A stretch of 64,000 nt of DNA, taken from the NCBI GenBank assembly GCA_916610825.1, contig OU744449.1, positions 22,147,793 through 22,211,792 of the forward strand. Direction: 5' to 3'. Position numbers and translations under genes: made by a program. Each line of letters starts with the position of its first letter. Within the stretch, counting starts at the first letter, position 1. The notes under the pieces were generated by a model. The model worked only from the letters and a program-made list of their open reading frames with translations, had not been told where the DNA came from and did no database searches. The DNA is from Haliclystus octoradiatus. Lineage: Eukaryota; Cnidaria; Staurozoa; Stauromedusae; Haliclystidae. This document shows, piece after piece, positions 37,346-48,300 of this stretch.

Positions 37346-38366
37346 ACTATTCTTGTTGTTGTTGTGCTTTATTTTGAATCATAATCACAGATAGGCACAC
37401 GTAGCACCTGTTTAACACTGTATATGATTATGTTATGTATGTATGACTGTAGGCCTATGTCACTATGTGTATATTTATGTCATAATATAATATGTAAAAT
37501 ATTTAAATAATATATCAATAATATATAATGGTCTTAATGTATTATAATGGTCCTATGTTCAATCAGTAAGACAACTTACAACACATTATGTCACAATATA
37601 TAAAAGATATATCAAAAATAATTGTTTGAATAAATATTAACTTATGTAAGAAACACGGTGAACAGAACGCTTACCAGGCATAACGTCCGTTCGCAATATC
37701 GGCCCCGCTACGACAACGTCCCCGTCAGGGTCAAGACGTCCCTGGGTCACTATAACCACCCCGGTTTGGCTTACCATAACGTTCTCGGGAATAATATGAC
37801 ATAGATTAAAGTGACTTTGAAGGTAATTAGTGAAAGTTTATATTTGTTTTTATCAATCAATCTCTTATCAAATAATTTCTACTAATTCATGTACTGTTTC
37901 TGTTTGAGTGATCAAATTTCAAATTAAATGAAGGGAAATGTAAACTCGAAGAGAAGAAGTTAGGAACTAAAGACTGGTTATGAATATGAAGCCAGATACA
38001 TAAATCAAAATCGACATATCATTCAATATAAATTATATAAATGTATGTAACGAAGAAAATTATATTTATTATCAACTACATTATGTCATGTGTTTCTTGT
38101 ATTTAAATCGTCTGAATTTGATTCGATCATGACTTCACTTCCCTTCAAAATAAAAAAAAACATGATATATTGTGGTTATGTGGATTATAATAATTGAGTA
38201 TTAGAAAAGAAGTAATGGGATAGATCGAAAGACAGAGACAAAAATCACGCAATAGTTAAATAGACTATAAGCAATAGTTAAAACTTCACTGAGTTTGGTG
38301 GCTTTGAAAAAAGCCGTCAGCCACTCTTGGAGCAGCCGCTAAATTGAAGAAATCGGACCATTAAGA

Positions 38367-39110
38367 TCAGATTTCGGGTGTTACAACCAAGTGGGAACAT
38401 TTCTTCAAAAGTTGACAGGCATTTAGTTCTCCATTTGAGTAAGAGTCCCATATCTCATGTAGTTGTCCTTGCATGATTTGGTATTGCTTGCGTTGCCTTC
38501 TGCTGAGTTTGTTATCTGATATGAGACGCACTTGAATATCCACGATTTTTGATTCTTCATGGAGTAGTTTCACCAACAGGTAAAACGATAGGTTTCCACG
38601 ACGGGCATGACGATTTAATGCTCCATGCCAACCTTCCACGTCGTTATTGGTACGAATCGGCTGACGGTACACACTCCAGGTCGATGGCTTCCACACTGAG
38701 TTTTCCATCCATTGGCTACGAATGTATGAGGTCAAGGCTTTGAGTTTTTCATTATTGGCTTGGGCCTCTAACTTCTCAAACATAGGAATGATATGCTCAT
38801 GAGGCAGGAATGGCAGTGACAACAGTTTCCTGCATAGCTTGCGTGTTCCATCATCCGTGCGGTATGCCGTAGAGAGACCAAGGTCTTGAATCTTTCGCCA
38901 TATGCATTGTCCCCAATGAAATGAACAACCACGAACAGTGACAGAGGGAAGTACACTAGGTATAGCTTTCCATACAGCCATCTCAAAATCTACCACGATC
39001 TGCTCAACATTTTGAGTCTCGGTGAGCTGTTTTACCTTCTTAAAAACCTTCTTGTAATCTTTCTTTGTTCTCGATGACATAAGAACGAATAACAGTGGAA
39101 CCTGTTTCAT
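38367..39110 (-). CDS. MULE-type transposase, partial
   Basis: The 247-residue frame matches the MULE transposase domain from its second strand onward. KQVPLLFVLMSSR is at 2-14, the acidic residue D41 is in VVDFEMAVW, RGCSFHWGQCIWRKIQDLGL is at 60-79 (C62 and H65), and RTNNDVEGWHGALNRHARR has E159. These are the residues expected of a DDE catalytic core. The upstream part that normally holds the first catalytic Asp and a FLYWCH or similar finger is not in this frame, though a few in-frame codons precede the ATG (...FRNNS). The copy is therefore probably 5'-truncated or spliced. The frame is uninterrupted to its stop, so decay is limited. Confidence 0.85.
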   Translation of the reverse strand: MKQVPLLFVLMSSRTKKDYKKVFKKVKQLTETQNVEQIVVDFEMAVWKAIPSVLPSVTVRGCSFHWGQCIWRKIQDLGLSTAYRTDDGTRKLCRKLLSLPFLPHEHIIPMFEKLEAQANNEKLKALTSYIRSQWMENSVWKPSTWSVYRQPIRTNNDVEGWHGALNRHARRGNLSFYLLVKLLHEESKIVDIQVRLISDNKLSRRQRKQYQIMQGQLHEIWDSYSNGELNACQLLKKCSHLVVTPEI

Positions 39111-39180
39111 TGAATTATTTCTGAACAGTTTACCTTTTTATATGTTTTCAGTCCTTTGTTTTAAAATGGGATCGAAATCA

Positions 39181-39374
39181 GCCTAATAGAAAGGCGCTCA
39201 ATTATTGTCCGATAATTAAGCGCCAAAAGATTTACAATACTTAGGCACCTCAAAATTAATCTGCCCGTTTACGGTCTGCCTAATGGAAAGGCGCTTAATT
39301 ATTGTCCGATAATCAAGCGCCAAAAGATTTACAATACTTAGGCACGTCAAAATTAATCTGCCCGTTTACGGTCT
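39181..39374. repeat. 97-bp tandem duplication with hairpins
   Basis: Two copies, 39181-39277 and 39278-39374, differ at a few positions. Each contains the hairpin GGCGCTTAATTAT-TGTCCG-ATAATTAAGCGCC or a close variant. They lie upstream of the transposase frame, inside the MULE copy, where transposase-binding subterminal repeats are often found (inference). Confidence 0.8.
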
Positions 39375-41232
39375 TGGCTATTACGCGCGTGAACTTGGGC
39401 AGATAACTAGAACCTGCCCGGGGACGATTTGGTCAGCGGTAAAACGAGGCCGTTCTTGCGAACGGACGTTATGACTGGTTACCAACAGAACTAGGAGATA
39501 TAGCATGTAACATAAAAGAGGGTAAATTAAATGTCCGACTTACTAGGCTAGGTCAATTTATTCTTGAAATCATCATAGTCCATAGACCACATCTCACAAT
39601 CAAACACACATATTGATCATTTAAATAGTTTATACAGCAATAATAATTGCTGATACAATAACAAGCATACTTGTTTTCAGATTTGAGACCTCGGCCACCA
39701 ACTTAACCAACCAAGCCAGATCACGTTATAAGTTAAAGTCACCATCACCATCCACCAGTCCATCACCAACAAGACAACACCTGGTCAAGTTGTCAACAAC
39801 ACCGCTTCGCGACACGAAGGGACTCTGAGCATTCTACTGCCATTCAAAAAATACATTAAAAACAGCGGAATGAATAAGATTAGTTACGATGGTAACGAAA
39901 ATATTCTAGATATGTTTAAGTAGCAGAGTAGCAACTCTGAACAGTCTGAACTCTGATGATGAGTTTCTTCTAATTTTCTCGGCAACTAGCGGCCATCTTT
40001 AATCACGAAGGCATGGATGGCGCGCGACGCTAGGGTCGATGTTGACTAAAGGATAACGAAATACATGACGCGCGACGACGCTAGGGACCGATGTTGACTA
40101 TGAACTAATACCGACCCTAAACTTCCATGTTCACACATCAAATTTCTAAAGTTCAACGTTCACACTTTTCTGCCTTGAAATTCACAACGAGGCACAGCAA
40201 CAAGGGAACGAGTTTATTCATAAAAATCATTAATGAATAAATATGATCGAAAGTGCTCTGCGAAATAAAAACAGCTAAAATAAAATAAAATAGTTTCAGC
40301 TTCAAATAGTCTGTAAAATAAAAATACTTCGCATATCACTATCAGTAAAGTATCGAACAAGAATAAGTGCTGTACAGGTGCAACTTGAGGTTCATTCCCG
40401 CTTAAAAATTCTAAGAAATAATGAACTTTAAAATAAACGTATTCGAAATTATTTGAATATTATTAAGTTTCTTCAGGAATGACGTCATGATTTTCTCGAG
40501 AAAGGGACAACCTTTCCCTACAGCGGTTTTTCTTCAAGTTTAAAAAATTAATACATGTGTGACATTGCGTGTATGTAGTTCCGACAGGGGTCTATATAGC
40601 ACTCCTTCCCCTCATTCTAGTCTCACTGGATTTCTGATAAAGAAACGTGCATGCTGGGCGTGTATATTTACCATTGAATTGTATATTGTAGATACAGTAT
40701 ACCATTACTTTCGATAGTTCTTGAATAAGTGGAAATTACTCTAAGCGTCTACTATATATATAAATGTATCCACGAATTTGAGTGTATGGACCGATCTGTT
40801 GATTTAGCATGACTAATAAACTATAGGCAGTTATAAATTCTAATTGATAACTTCATGCATACAACTAATCTGAACTTTGAGCTTACTAATCATTTTGAAA
40901 AAACTACAATAATTTAATTGAAAAAACACTAATTAAGATGTATTTATTGTATAAATGAAACAAAGATTAGTCAAGTTTTACCGTGACTCTGAGTTTCGCG
41001 CTTGAACGCTCTCCAGACGGAATTTATTCTAATGTAAAACATAACCAGTAACTCTCTTTATATACATGTATGAAAAATTATATTATTGATTTACACTTAG
41101 CTATATTGTATTCAATGTATTTACTTTGTATTTGTTTCCTTAAAGTTTCGCAGGTAATATTTATTTTCGTGGTGGCACTTCTTATTTATTGTATGATTAT
41201 GTATATATGGTAGTATAGTTCTAGATATCGGA

Positions 41233-41412
41233 TTAAACTTTTAAAAAATACAAAGCATAATTCGGTATTTTGCCTACTAAAAACTGTTTAGTAAATGTTC
41301 TAAAGCTACGGCCACTCCACGACCCATCGTAGTAATATATTGCTCCATCTTTCCTCAATACAGCTGTGAAATGCTTGCCTTCAAAGAGGGCGTTGCTGTT
41401 TCTGGCTCGAAA
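41233..41412 (-). pseudogene. Peptidase-like C-terminal fragment inside the outer transposon
   Basis: A minus-strand frame ending at TAA (41233-41235) reads GKHFTAVLRKDGAIYYYDGS and later FLVGKIPNYALYFLKV. The H-F-T-A-V-x(5)-G-x-x-Y-x-Y-D-G pattern is like the His-box and C-terminus of papain-fold ubiquitin- or SUMO-type hydrolases. The frame is closed upstream after about 60 codons and no intact partner exon is visible. It may be captured host sequence or a relic of the element's own gene. Family assignment is tentative. Confidence 0.4.
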
Positions 41413-41889
41413 CTATTGCCACTAAATAACGTTAACGATTTGGGTAAATTCAGGATCGATGCTGGATCATTACAATTCAACTGGATAGACAGGATCCATG
41501 CCTCCATGGATGATTTGCAGTAAAATAGCCATGAGTCAAATCCATTGGCAAATTGCAGTCTTTGCATGATGTAATTTTAAATCAGATTTCAAAGCATTCT
41601 CCATATCTTGCGAGGAACGACATCGTACATCGTCTGCTTCGACTGATATAGCGAATGTTAGATCCAATTCTCGGGGGGGGGGGGGGTAATTGACATGACT
41701 GCTAGACGCTCCACTCTTTTTAGTTCCATATTCCAGCTGAGAAAATACTTCTTTGGGTATCGCGTTTCAAGTTGTTGAACTTTTGGGTATCCTATTTTTG
41801 ACTTCTTCAAAATTTTTTGAAAATTTTTTTGTGTATTATTTTAAAGTTTTGAAACTTTTTGGATAGCATCAACAGACTTCACTTTTTTC

Positions 41890-42314
41890 CAAAGTGGTAC
41901 ACCCCGTTCCGACTAAAGAGCTGGAGTTACTCCCCTCCGGATCCAACTTCGAAGTGGAAGGACAGTCCCATATTTTAAAGTTAGAATTTTTCAGGGATAT
42001 AAAGATATCATTATATACTGATGAGCCGTGCACTCTTCATACCGAATGGCAGGGGACCTACGGTAGATAAATGGATTATTTTCAAAGCGAATAAGAAGAG
42101 TAATGTGACAGAAAAGGTAAATATTGAGTATACATTGTATCGCGACGGGAAAGTGATCACCGATGATGATGGTAAAGATTGTAGTTTAATTGCTTCAAGT
42201 AGTGAAGGGGTGTACCACTGCCGCGTCTCGTGCAGGGATTCAACTTTGGAATCATCGAAAGTAACAGTTAGTTCAAGGACAATGAGACGTGTTTTCTTTT
42301 TTTTAACGTTGTAA
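41890..42314 (+). pseudogene. Immunoglobulin-like coding fragments inside the outer transposon
   Basis: One frame reads VVHPVPTKELELLPSGSNF followed by EVEGQSHILKLEFF. Another, from 42021, reads YTLYRDGKVITDDDG and SSEGVYHCRVSC. The G-x-Y-x-C word near the end and the spacing before it resemble strands F and G of an Ig domain, and the first piece resembles the start of an Ig domain. The two pieces are in different frames with no splice sites between them that I can support, so the copy looks broken. It lies between the terminal repeats of the outer transposon, which suggests capture of a host gene piece. Confidence 0.4.
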
Positions 42315-42683
42315 TATTAAATAATTCTTATATTTGGTTCATATATCTATAAACATATGTTACTGTAAATTATGTGTCTTCAAATTTGTTATTTTCAGCC
42401 TATACCATAGGGGGACAGGGGGACTATAACACCCCCATTCGAGGATACCCAGTAGTGGAAAGGCATACTTGAAGTTAGGCACACTTGATGGCATTGACTG
42501 GTGCATATTTTTATTGAAAGTACAGTAAAATCAATAACTATCTTCAAAACTTCGCGATGTTTTGCATCGTTATATTCATCCTAAAATGGCTCAAATTTTG
42601 ACTCAAAATATTTATTACGGGGCTATGACATCCCACAGCCTATTTTAAGAGAAGTACTCCCCGGGTGCTGACGTACTGACAGC

Positions 42684-45310
42684 ATGACAAGTAAGTCTAC
42701 TACAGTGTCAGTTAAACGTAATTGTAACCGGGTAATCGGGTATACTCTTTATAATAAACCGTCTGAAGAGCGTATTTACGCGATCGTATTAACTTATTAC
42801 GTATTACGCGATTTACGTATTAAACTTGTGATCTTTGATCTATTAATTTATACTGGGAAGCATTTACACGGAATAACATAATTAAGTTGATCAAATCGTT
42901 CTTCAAATATCTATCCTGGAAAGTATATTTTTGTAAAATTATAGTGTTATTTATAAATCATTCTTATTCAAGTCCTGAATAAATGATGATGATGATGATG
43001 ATATTGCTCTGCTTTCAGCATTTTGATGTTTTGCCCATGCATTTTATTTACTAACAAATAAACATTCAATCGAGAATCAATCCTGAATGAATGAAATCAG
43101 CCACAGCTTTTAATTGAGATACATACACTTAATTTATCTGAAGCATACAGAGCACTTTCGCTGATACTTATTTTATTTTTTTTTGCTGTTTTTATTTCGC
43201 AGAGCACTTTCGATCATATTTATTCATTAATGATTTTTATGAATAAACTCGTTCCCTTGTTGCTGTGCCTCGTTGTGAATTTCAAGGCAGAAAAGTGTGA
43301 ACGTTAAACTTTAGAAATTTGAGGTGTGAACTTTGAAGTTTAGCCCGCCGTCAAGACTACCGTCTCGTTTTGGACTTTTTTAGAAGAAGGTGCGAACGTT
43401 GAACATTGAAGTTTAACGTTCGCAGTTTGAAACTTTGTCACTTCTAAGCATACTTTCTATTGTCCCGTCACAGCGTGGGTTAGTCATCGGTTTAGACGCC
43501 TATCAGAAATTCCCAGTTTGTTATTGACTCAACACGACAAAATCAACTCTTAAATTTCTTTAACAAGTAAAGAATTGGATTGCATTTAGCCATATTAATT
43601 GGCCAAGCTGTGTTTGTTATGCCCAATGTCTTATTTCTATCTTCTTTTTGCCTTTTTCTAAAAGTCACGATCGGTCACCCTTTTAGCCATACGTGACCGG
43701 TCACGGTCATGGTCATGGTCACCCTTTTAGGCAGTCCCCAATCTAGCAATCTAGGCCAACTAATTGTGGACATTCTAACTTTACATGATCTTTCAAGAAA
43801 CAAAGAACCGAAGCAATATATTTAATATTAATAAAGATACCAAAAGGTGAGTAGGATACCAGCTGTTTTTACGTTGATTACTTTAGGCTATTGTTATTCG
43901 GATACACCAATGGATTGTTTGATAAATGTAAAGAGTACGAAAATGTTATGCTCAATGCTTTCTGTTAATTAACATCATATGGTCCTAGGCCCTAGCATAG
44001 CATGCTACCTTCTTATATTAACTGATATGTATTATCTAGACGTATTAAGTGTAGAATTAGGTGTATCAATATTGTACCCTGTTCTGCCTCTATGAAATTA
44101 CTGTCGTTGTTATGAACTTATTGAATGTTAAGAAATCAAGTCTGCCCCTAGTATGGTCTGCCTTATAACATTGTCAACCAACAGTCAACAATATAACATC
44201 GTAATTTAATCAAGGTGGTAACCGTAGACAGGAAGAAATAAGCCTATGGTTAGGGGGTGATAAATCAGCTGCCACGTAGCATCTAAATACGATTTCTTCG
44301 TAAAAACAGGATCTCTTAAACAAATTCTTAGAGCTGTCATTGTACGCAATCATAAATACTAGTTGCTGTCTTGCTGATGTACCATAAACTCCCGCAGAGT
44401 TCTCGAATCTATTGTTCTCAGGGGCATAAACAATTGTAACAACATTCATTTTACTTGGAAACATATACAAATTTTCCCCCGTTTTCCCTTGGGAAGTATA
44501 ATGCAATGCCACAGAAAATACTCAGAGGGGGTATCTGCAATTGATACCTGCAGTCAAGTTCAATCAAAATGAGTCCAACTTGTTTTCTTGTAAGAAACTT
44601 AGTGTCAACCATGAGGGGAGCATCATTGATTGGGTGGGCGTGGTAAACCAGCTAGCAACTTGATCGAATTCGATAAAAACTCTGCTTTTCCTAACTATTT
44701 TATTCAGTTTTATCAAAATTGTGAACTTTAGTTAGAACTATAGCTGTTATGTTCTTCAATCTTGCATTAAATCACATAATATAGGAACTCATTGTGATAA
44801 TTTGTGACGATTGCAACAGAGATTTCTCAACTATGGACTTTACATCTAGGTAATTGCTTTGCCACACCCACCCTATTTTCTACCTTAAGCTATAAGAAAT
44901 GGTTACGTACTCGGCTGAATACTTGATGACGCTGCTTCAGTTGAATTGTGTTTTGCGTACAAATTGTTAGCAAATTGTCACGGTATTGCAAGTCCTCTAT
45001 TAGCCTAATTACTGGAATAGAAAAACCAAATCATATCATGCTTGAAAGACAATGATTTTCAATTTGGAAAATTACAGCAACAAAAAACTGGGCCATGGAT
45101 ACACAGACTTTACATCTAGAATTATAATACTAATTCTTATACTAATTAATAATACTAATCTAATAATAAGAATTATATAGAACCATAGACATAGTTAACC
45201 TACAAATTAGTTAAATGTAAAAATCTAGGCGTTTTCCTTTGACACCGTCAATTTCTGTGACTGTAGATTTATTTCAGTTTTTGTCTAATGTATGAGATTG
45301 AACATTTTTC
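42684..45310. other. Right arm of outer transposon and gene-free flank
   Basis: 42684-42881 is an open frame without recognisable motif. A GAT-type microsatellite lies near 42982-43002. 43185-43738 is the whole right terminal repeat of the outer transposon. From 43747 to the acceptor at 45318 I find no supported gene. A 100-codon minus-strand frame at 44210-44512 begins at GTG and resembles nothing I know. Confidence 0.45.
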
Positions 45311-45318
45311 ATTCATAG
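45300..45318 (+). promoter_or_regulatory. Splice-acceptor-like site just upstream of the glutamyltransferase start
   Basis: TTGAACATTTTTCATTCATAG ends in AG at 45318, ten nt before the first of two tandem ATGs (45328 and 45331). As with ERCC6, this is either a 5'-UTR intron end or a spliced-leader acceptor. Confidence 0.5.
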
Positions 45319-45327
45319 GATCTCTTT

Positions 45328-48300
45328 ATGATGCAATCTAAAAATAATGATCCATCCAACGGTGAAGTGAAATTCAATTCAAGAAGGTCTCCTGTTCTAT
45401 GTCTGAATGCTGCTGTTGCTTGCAGCCAACCGCTGGCAGCGGAAGCTGGATATAAGATTTTGAAGCGTGGTGGTAATGCTGCTGATGCCGCTGTTGCCAT
45501 AGCAGCAGCATTAAATGTTACAGAACCAATGATGACTGGCTTGGGTGGAGACTGTTTTGTGATGTTTTATGATGCCAAAACAAAAACTGTGAAGGGCCTT
45601 AATGGGAGGTGAGAAAGTCTGATTCAGCAAGTTATCAGGCAATACGTATACCATCCAATTATGTTAAATTGAAACCTGTGTAGCCTAGGCCTATAAAGGT
45701 TGTAGAAGGCATATCAATTATTATAGGGTTTATTCTGCATATTTAAAGATTTAGATTTGGGGACAAAATAAATAAGCCAAGATATAATGAAGTCTTTAAT
45801 AGAGGAATAAATATATTTCACAATTCACATTTTGAAAGAATATATGATGTCATAACTATGAGGCTAATTATTAAATTCAATTAATTACATGACCTGCACA
45901 AGGTTACCCTATAGAAAGCAGCCACCTGCCTGGGAGTAAATTAACAATTTTACAAATACTAATTTCTATTCATTTTAACCTCTATATAAAGGTCACCTCC
46001 CTTCAGTGGTCAATATTATCTAGTCTAATAACAGACTGTAATAGACACTGTACCGCTATAAGTAGGCCTCTTCAACTACCAAACTGGCTATATCTGCTAT
46101 ATGCCTATATTTATTGCCAAATCTCAGAATTTACGTTAACTTTTATTCAGAACCTTATTCACCTTCTTGAGTGAGAATATTCTCCAAAAGGAAATAGTGA
46201 GACACAGACACCACATTGTTTTGCATCAGCTTTACCCCTGCAAAAACAGTTCAGGAGTTCATGAACAGTTCATGAACAGTTCATGAAAATGTGGGGCCAT
46301 TTAACGTTCATGAACTATTCATGAACTGTTCATGAAAATGTGGGGCCATTTAACGTTCATGAATTATTCATGAACTATTTAACTGTTCATGAACTCTTAA
46401 ACTGTTTTCGCAGGGGTAGTAAATGATTAGGATAAACACAACATTTTTATTCAACTAGGTAGTATTTAAAACAAATAGAAAATGACAAGTATAACTCAAA
46501 GCCATAACCAATTTTCACTTCTTTTTAATTTCATTAATTTCTTTCATTTGATTCTTCAAGTTTGTACATTGCAATAATGTCTTGTATTTTATGATGTAGG
46601 CCTATTTAAACTTTGTACTTTTATTTGATGTAAACTTGTAGGCCTATTTAAACTTGTGATAATGTTAATTTTCTAGTGGTAAGTCACCTATGCAATTGAC
46701 ATTTGATGTATTGGATAATGCTGGAATCACAAAAGAAAAAGGTCACCGCTGCATACCAGAAACAAGCCCCCATTCAATCAATGTCCCAGGGGCAGCAGCT
46801 GCTTGGGTTGATACAGTCAAACATTTTGGAAATCAACTTGTAAGCATTTTAAGTGCAATTTATTTCAAAAATAATTTGAAACGATATATATTTGTATACT
46901 GCAATATCAGTATCCTTGCTATGGAGGCAAATTTTTTTACCGATTTTGACAGATGCCATCATTAGGAGATATACTGTGTGTAGTAAAATTTTACTGTGAA
47001 TTAGTCAGTATTGGACTTTTTAGCTACGGAACTGCTATTGCCGGATTGTACTGCATGTGTAGTATGAACCACTATGAACTTGATTTCTAAAGAGAACTGC
47101 ATGGTTGTAAGCTGACCAAGCTAGTCGATATAAATGTTTACTGCAAGGTGAAGGACTAGATTCAGGGCCCAACAAAACGTTCCGTCTTCTATAACCCTAG
47201 AAGCATTTCATCATTTTCTTCTGAATTTTTTTTTGTTGATGTTTGAGTAATGAATGATGAGGATATCAATTTATTATGAATCTGCTCCAACCTACCCGAA
47301 TCTAGGATTGCAGGATTCCTGCTTTATCCGACCCTGTCAGGAATACACAATTAATGATAAAATTTACAGGTAGGCTAACCATAACAGATTATATTTTACC
47401 AAAACATTTATTTCAATCTCAAACAAAGATACTGAAGATTCAAACCGAGTAACTTTCCAAGTACTGTATAGACTAAAGACATATCAAGGCTAGATATGAG
47501 ATTTTAAAATTAGATAATCAACATTTCTATTTATGATTCTATTTCATTTAGCTTGACCTCAGAACAATTTTGGAACCAGCAATTACATTAGCTGAAACAG
47601 GCTTTCCCGTCCATGATTTCACGGCCAGGTTATGGGAGGCAAATTGTCACAAGCTCAGCTCATATGAAGTTTCTTACCCTGAAAATTTACTATTTGATGG
47701 AAAAGCTCCTCAGCATGGTGATGTCATGAAAAATAAAGATTTAGCTAATGTATTTAAGGTATGATGGAAGTAATTCTGACACACGCAATCCATGAACATT
47801 AAATATCCCCATAATCATTCATTTAGCATTCATGGAATGTTGTTCTAACGTGTAGTACACTTGTTTATAATGTCTCTAATAATGTTAATGAACAATTATT
47901 AAAAAAAAGTAATGTAGACAGTGTAGCCCTACCGAAGGCACCCGTACCACTCTTCTATTTCTAGATGAGTGACTTTTTTTGCTGAGAGCAATGATTTTAA
48001 ACGCTCTTTGTTGATCTCAGCCGCGACACTGCAGATCAATTTCAACAGATTTCATGGCAGATAGGTCTCGATTGTCAATGCGCAACGATGCACCGCAGCT
48101 ACTCACAATGCAATTCCCTCTGGACCATTCCATCCGCCATCCTCAGATGGTACTCATTTGATGTTTCAGATAAAGTCAAGGCTGAGTTGACCTTAAGGGG
48201 ATTTGAACCACAGTCGATCAGATATGATCCGATCTGAAGTTCAGTTGCTCTGCCATCTGAGCTAATCCACCCTATTAAACAATTATTAACAAGCCTATGG

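Larger units (their letters stand above)
37679..39473 (-). mobile_element. MULE copy carrying a transposase fragment
   Basis: CATAACGTCCGTTCGCAA at 37679 is inverted as TTGCGAACGGACGTTATG ending at 39473, and both arms continue into CGGCC. The surroundings read GCTTACCAG on the left and GGTTACCAA on the right, a plausible decayed 9-bp duplication (7 of 9). The transposase frame lies inside on the minus strand. Alternatively these are subterminal repeats of the 7 kb element itself. Confidence 0.55.
33063..40116. mobile_element. Middle transposon inserted in the outer element's left arm
   Basis: Terminal inverted repeats of about 54 bp start GGTCGGTATTAGTTCATAG (33063) and end with its complement at 40116. 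The right end has a second, degenerate copy of the end words just inside (TAGTCAACATCGACCCTAGC in inverse). An exact 9-mer CTAAACTTC flanks it at 33054-33062 and 40117-40125. The uninterrupted right arm of the outer element keeps only one copy (43335-43343, inverted), which proves the insertion. The 9-bp duplication is typical of MULE elements. Interior 33117-36372 and 37354-37670 show no gene. Confidence 0.85.
32659..43738. mobile_element. Outer long-TIR transposon, interrupted
   Basis: The left end GGGACTGCCTAAAAGGGTG (32659) matches the inverted right end (to 43738). Target duplications CAATCTAG flank it at 32651-32658 and 43739-43746. The terminal inverted repeats are about 554 bp. The right one is whole (43185-43738). 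The left one is split into 32659-33062 and 40126-40275 by a 7 kb insertion. Without that insertion the element would be about 4.0 kb. The 8-bp duplication hints at the hAT group, but no matching transposase is seen, so the family is open. Its own interior (40276-43184) holds two coding-like fragments listed separately. Confidence 0.8.

Noticed and set aside
32659-43738. Polinton/Maverick or other virus-like element, because of the long terminal inverted repeats
   Set aside because: Target duplication is 8 bp rather than 6, the uninterrupted size is about 4 kb, and no polymerase, integrase or capsid gene is seen.
44210-44512. 100-codon minus-strand frame as an exon
   Set aside because: It starts at GTG, an in-frame stop lies just upstream, and no donor/acceptor pair or family match supports it.
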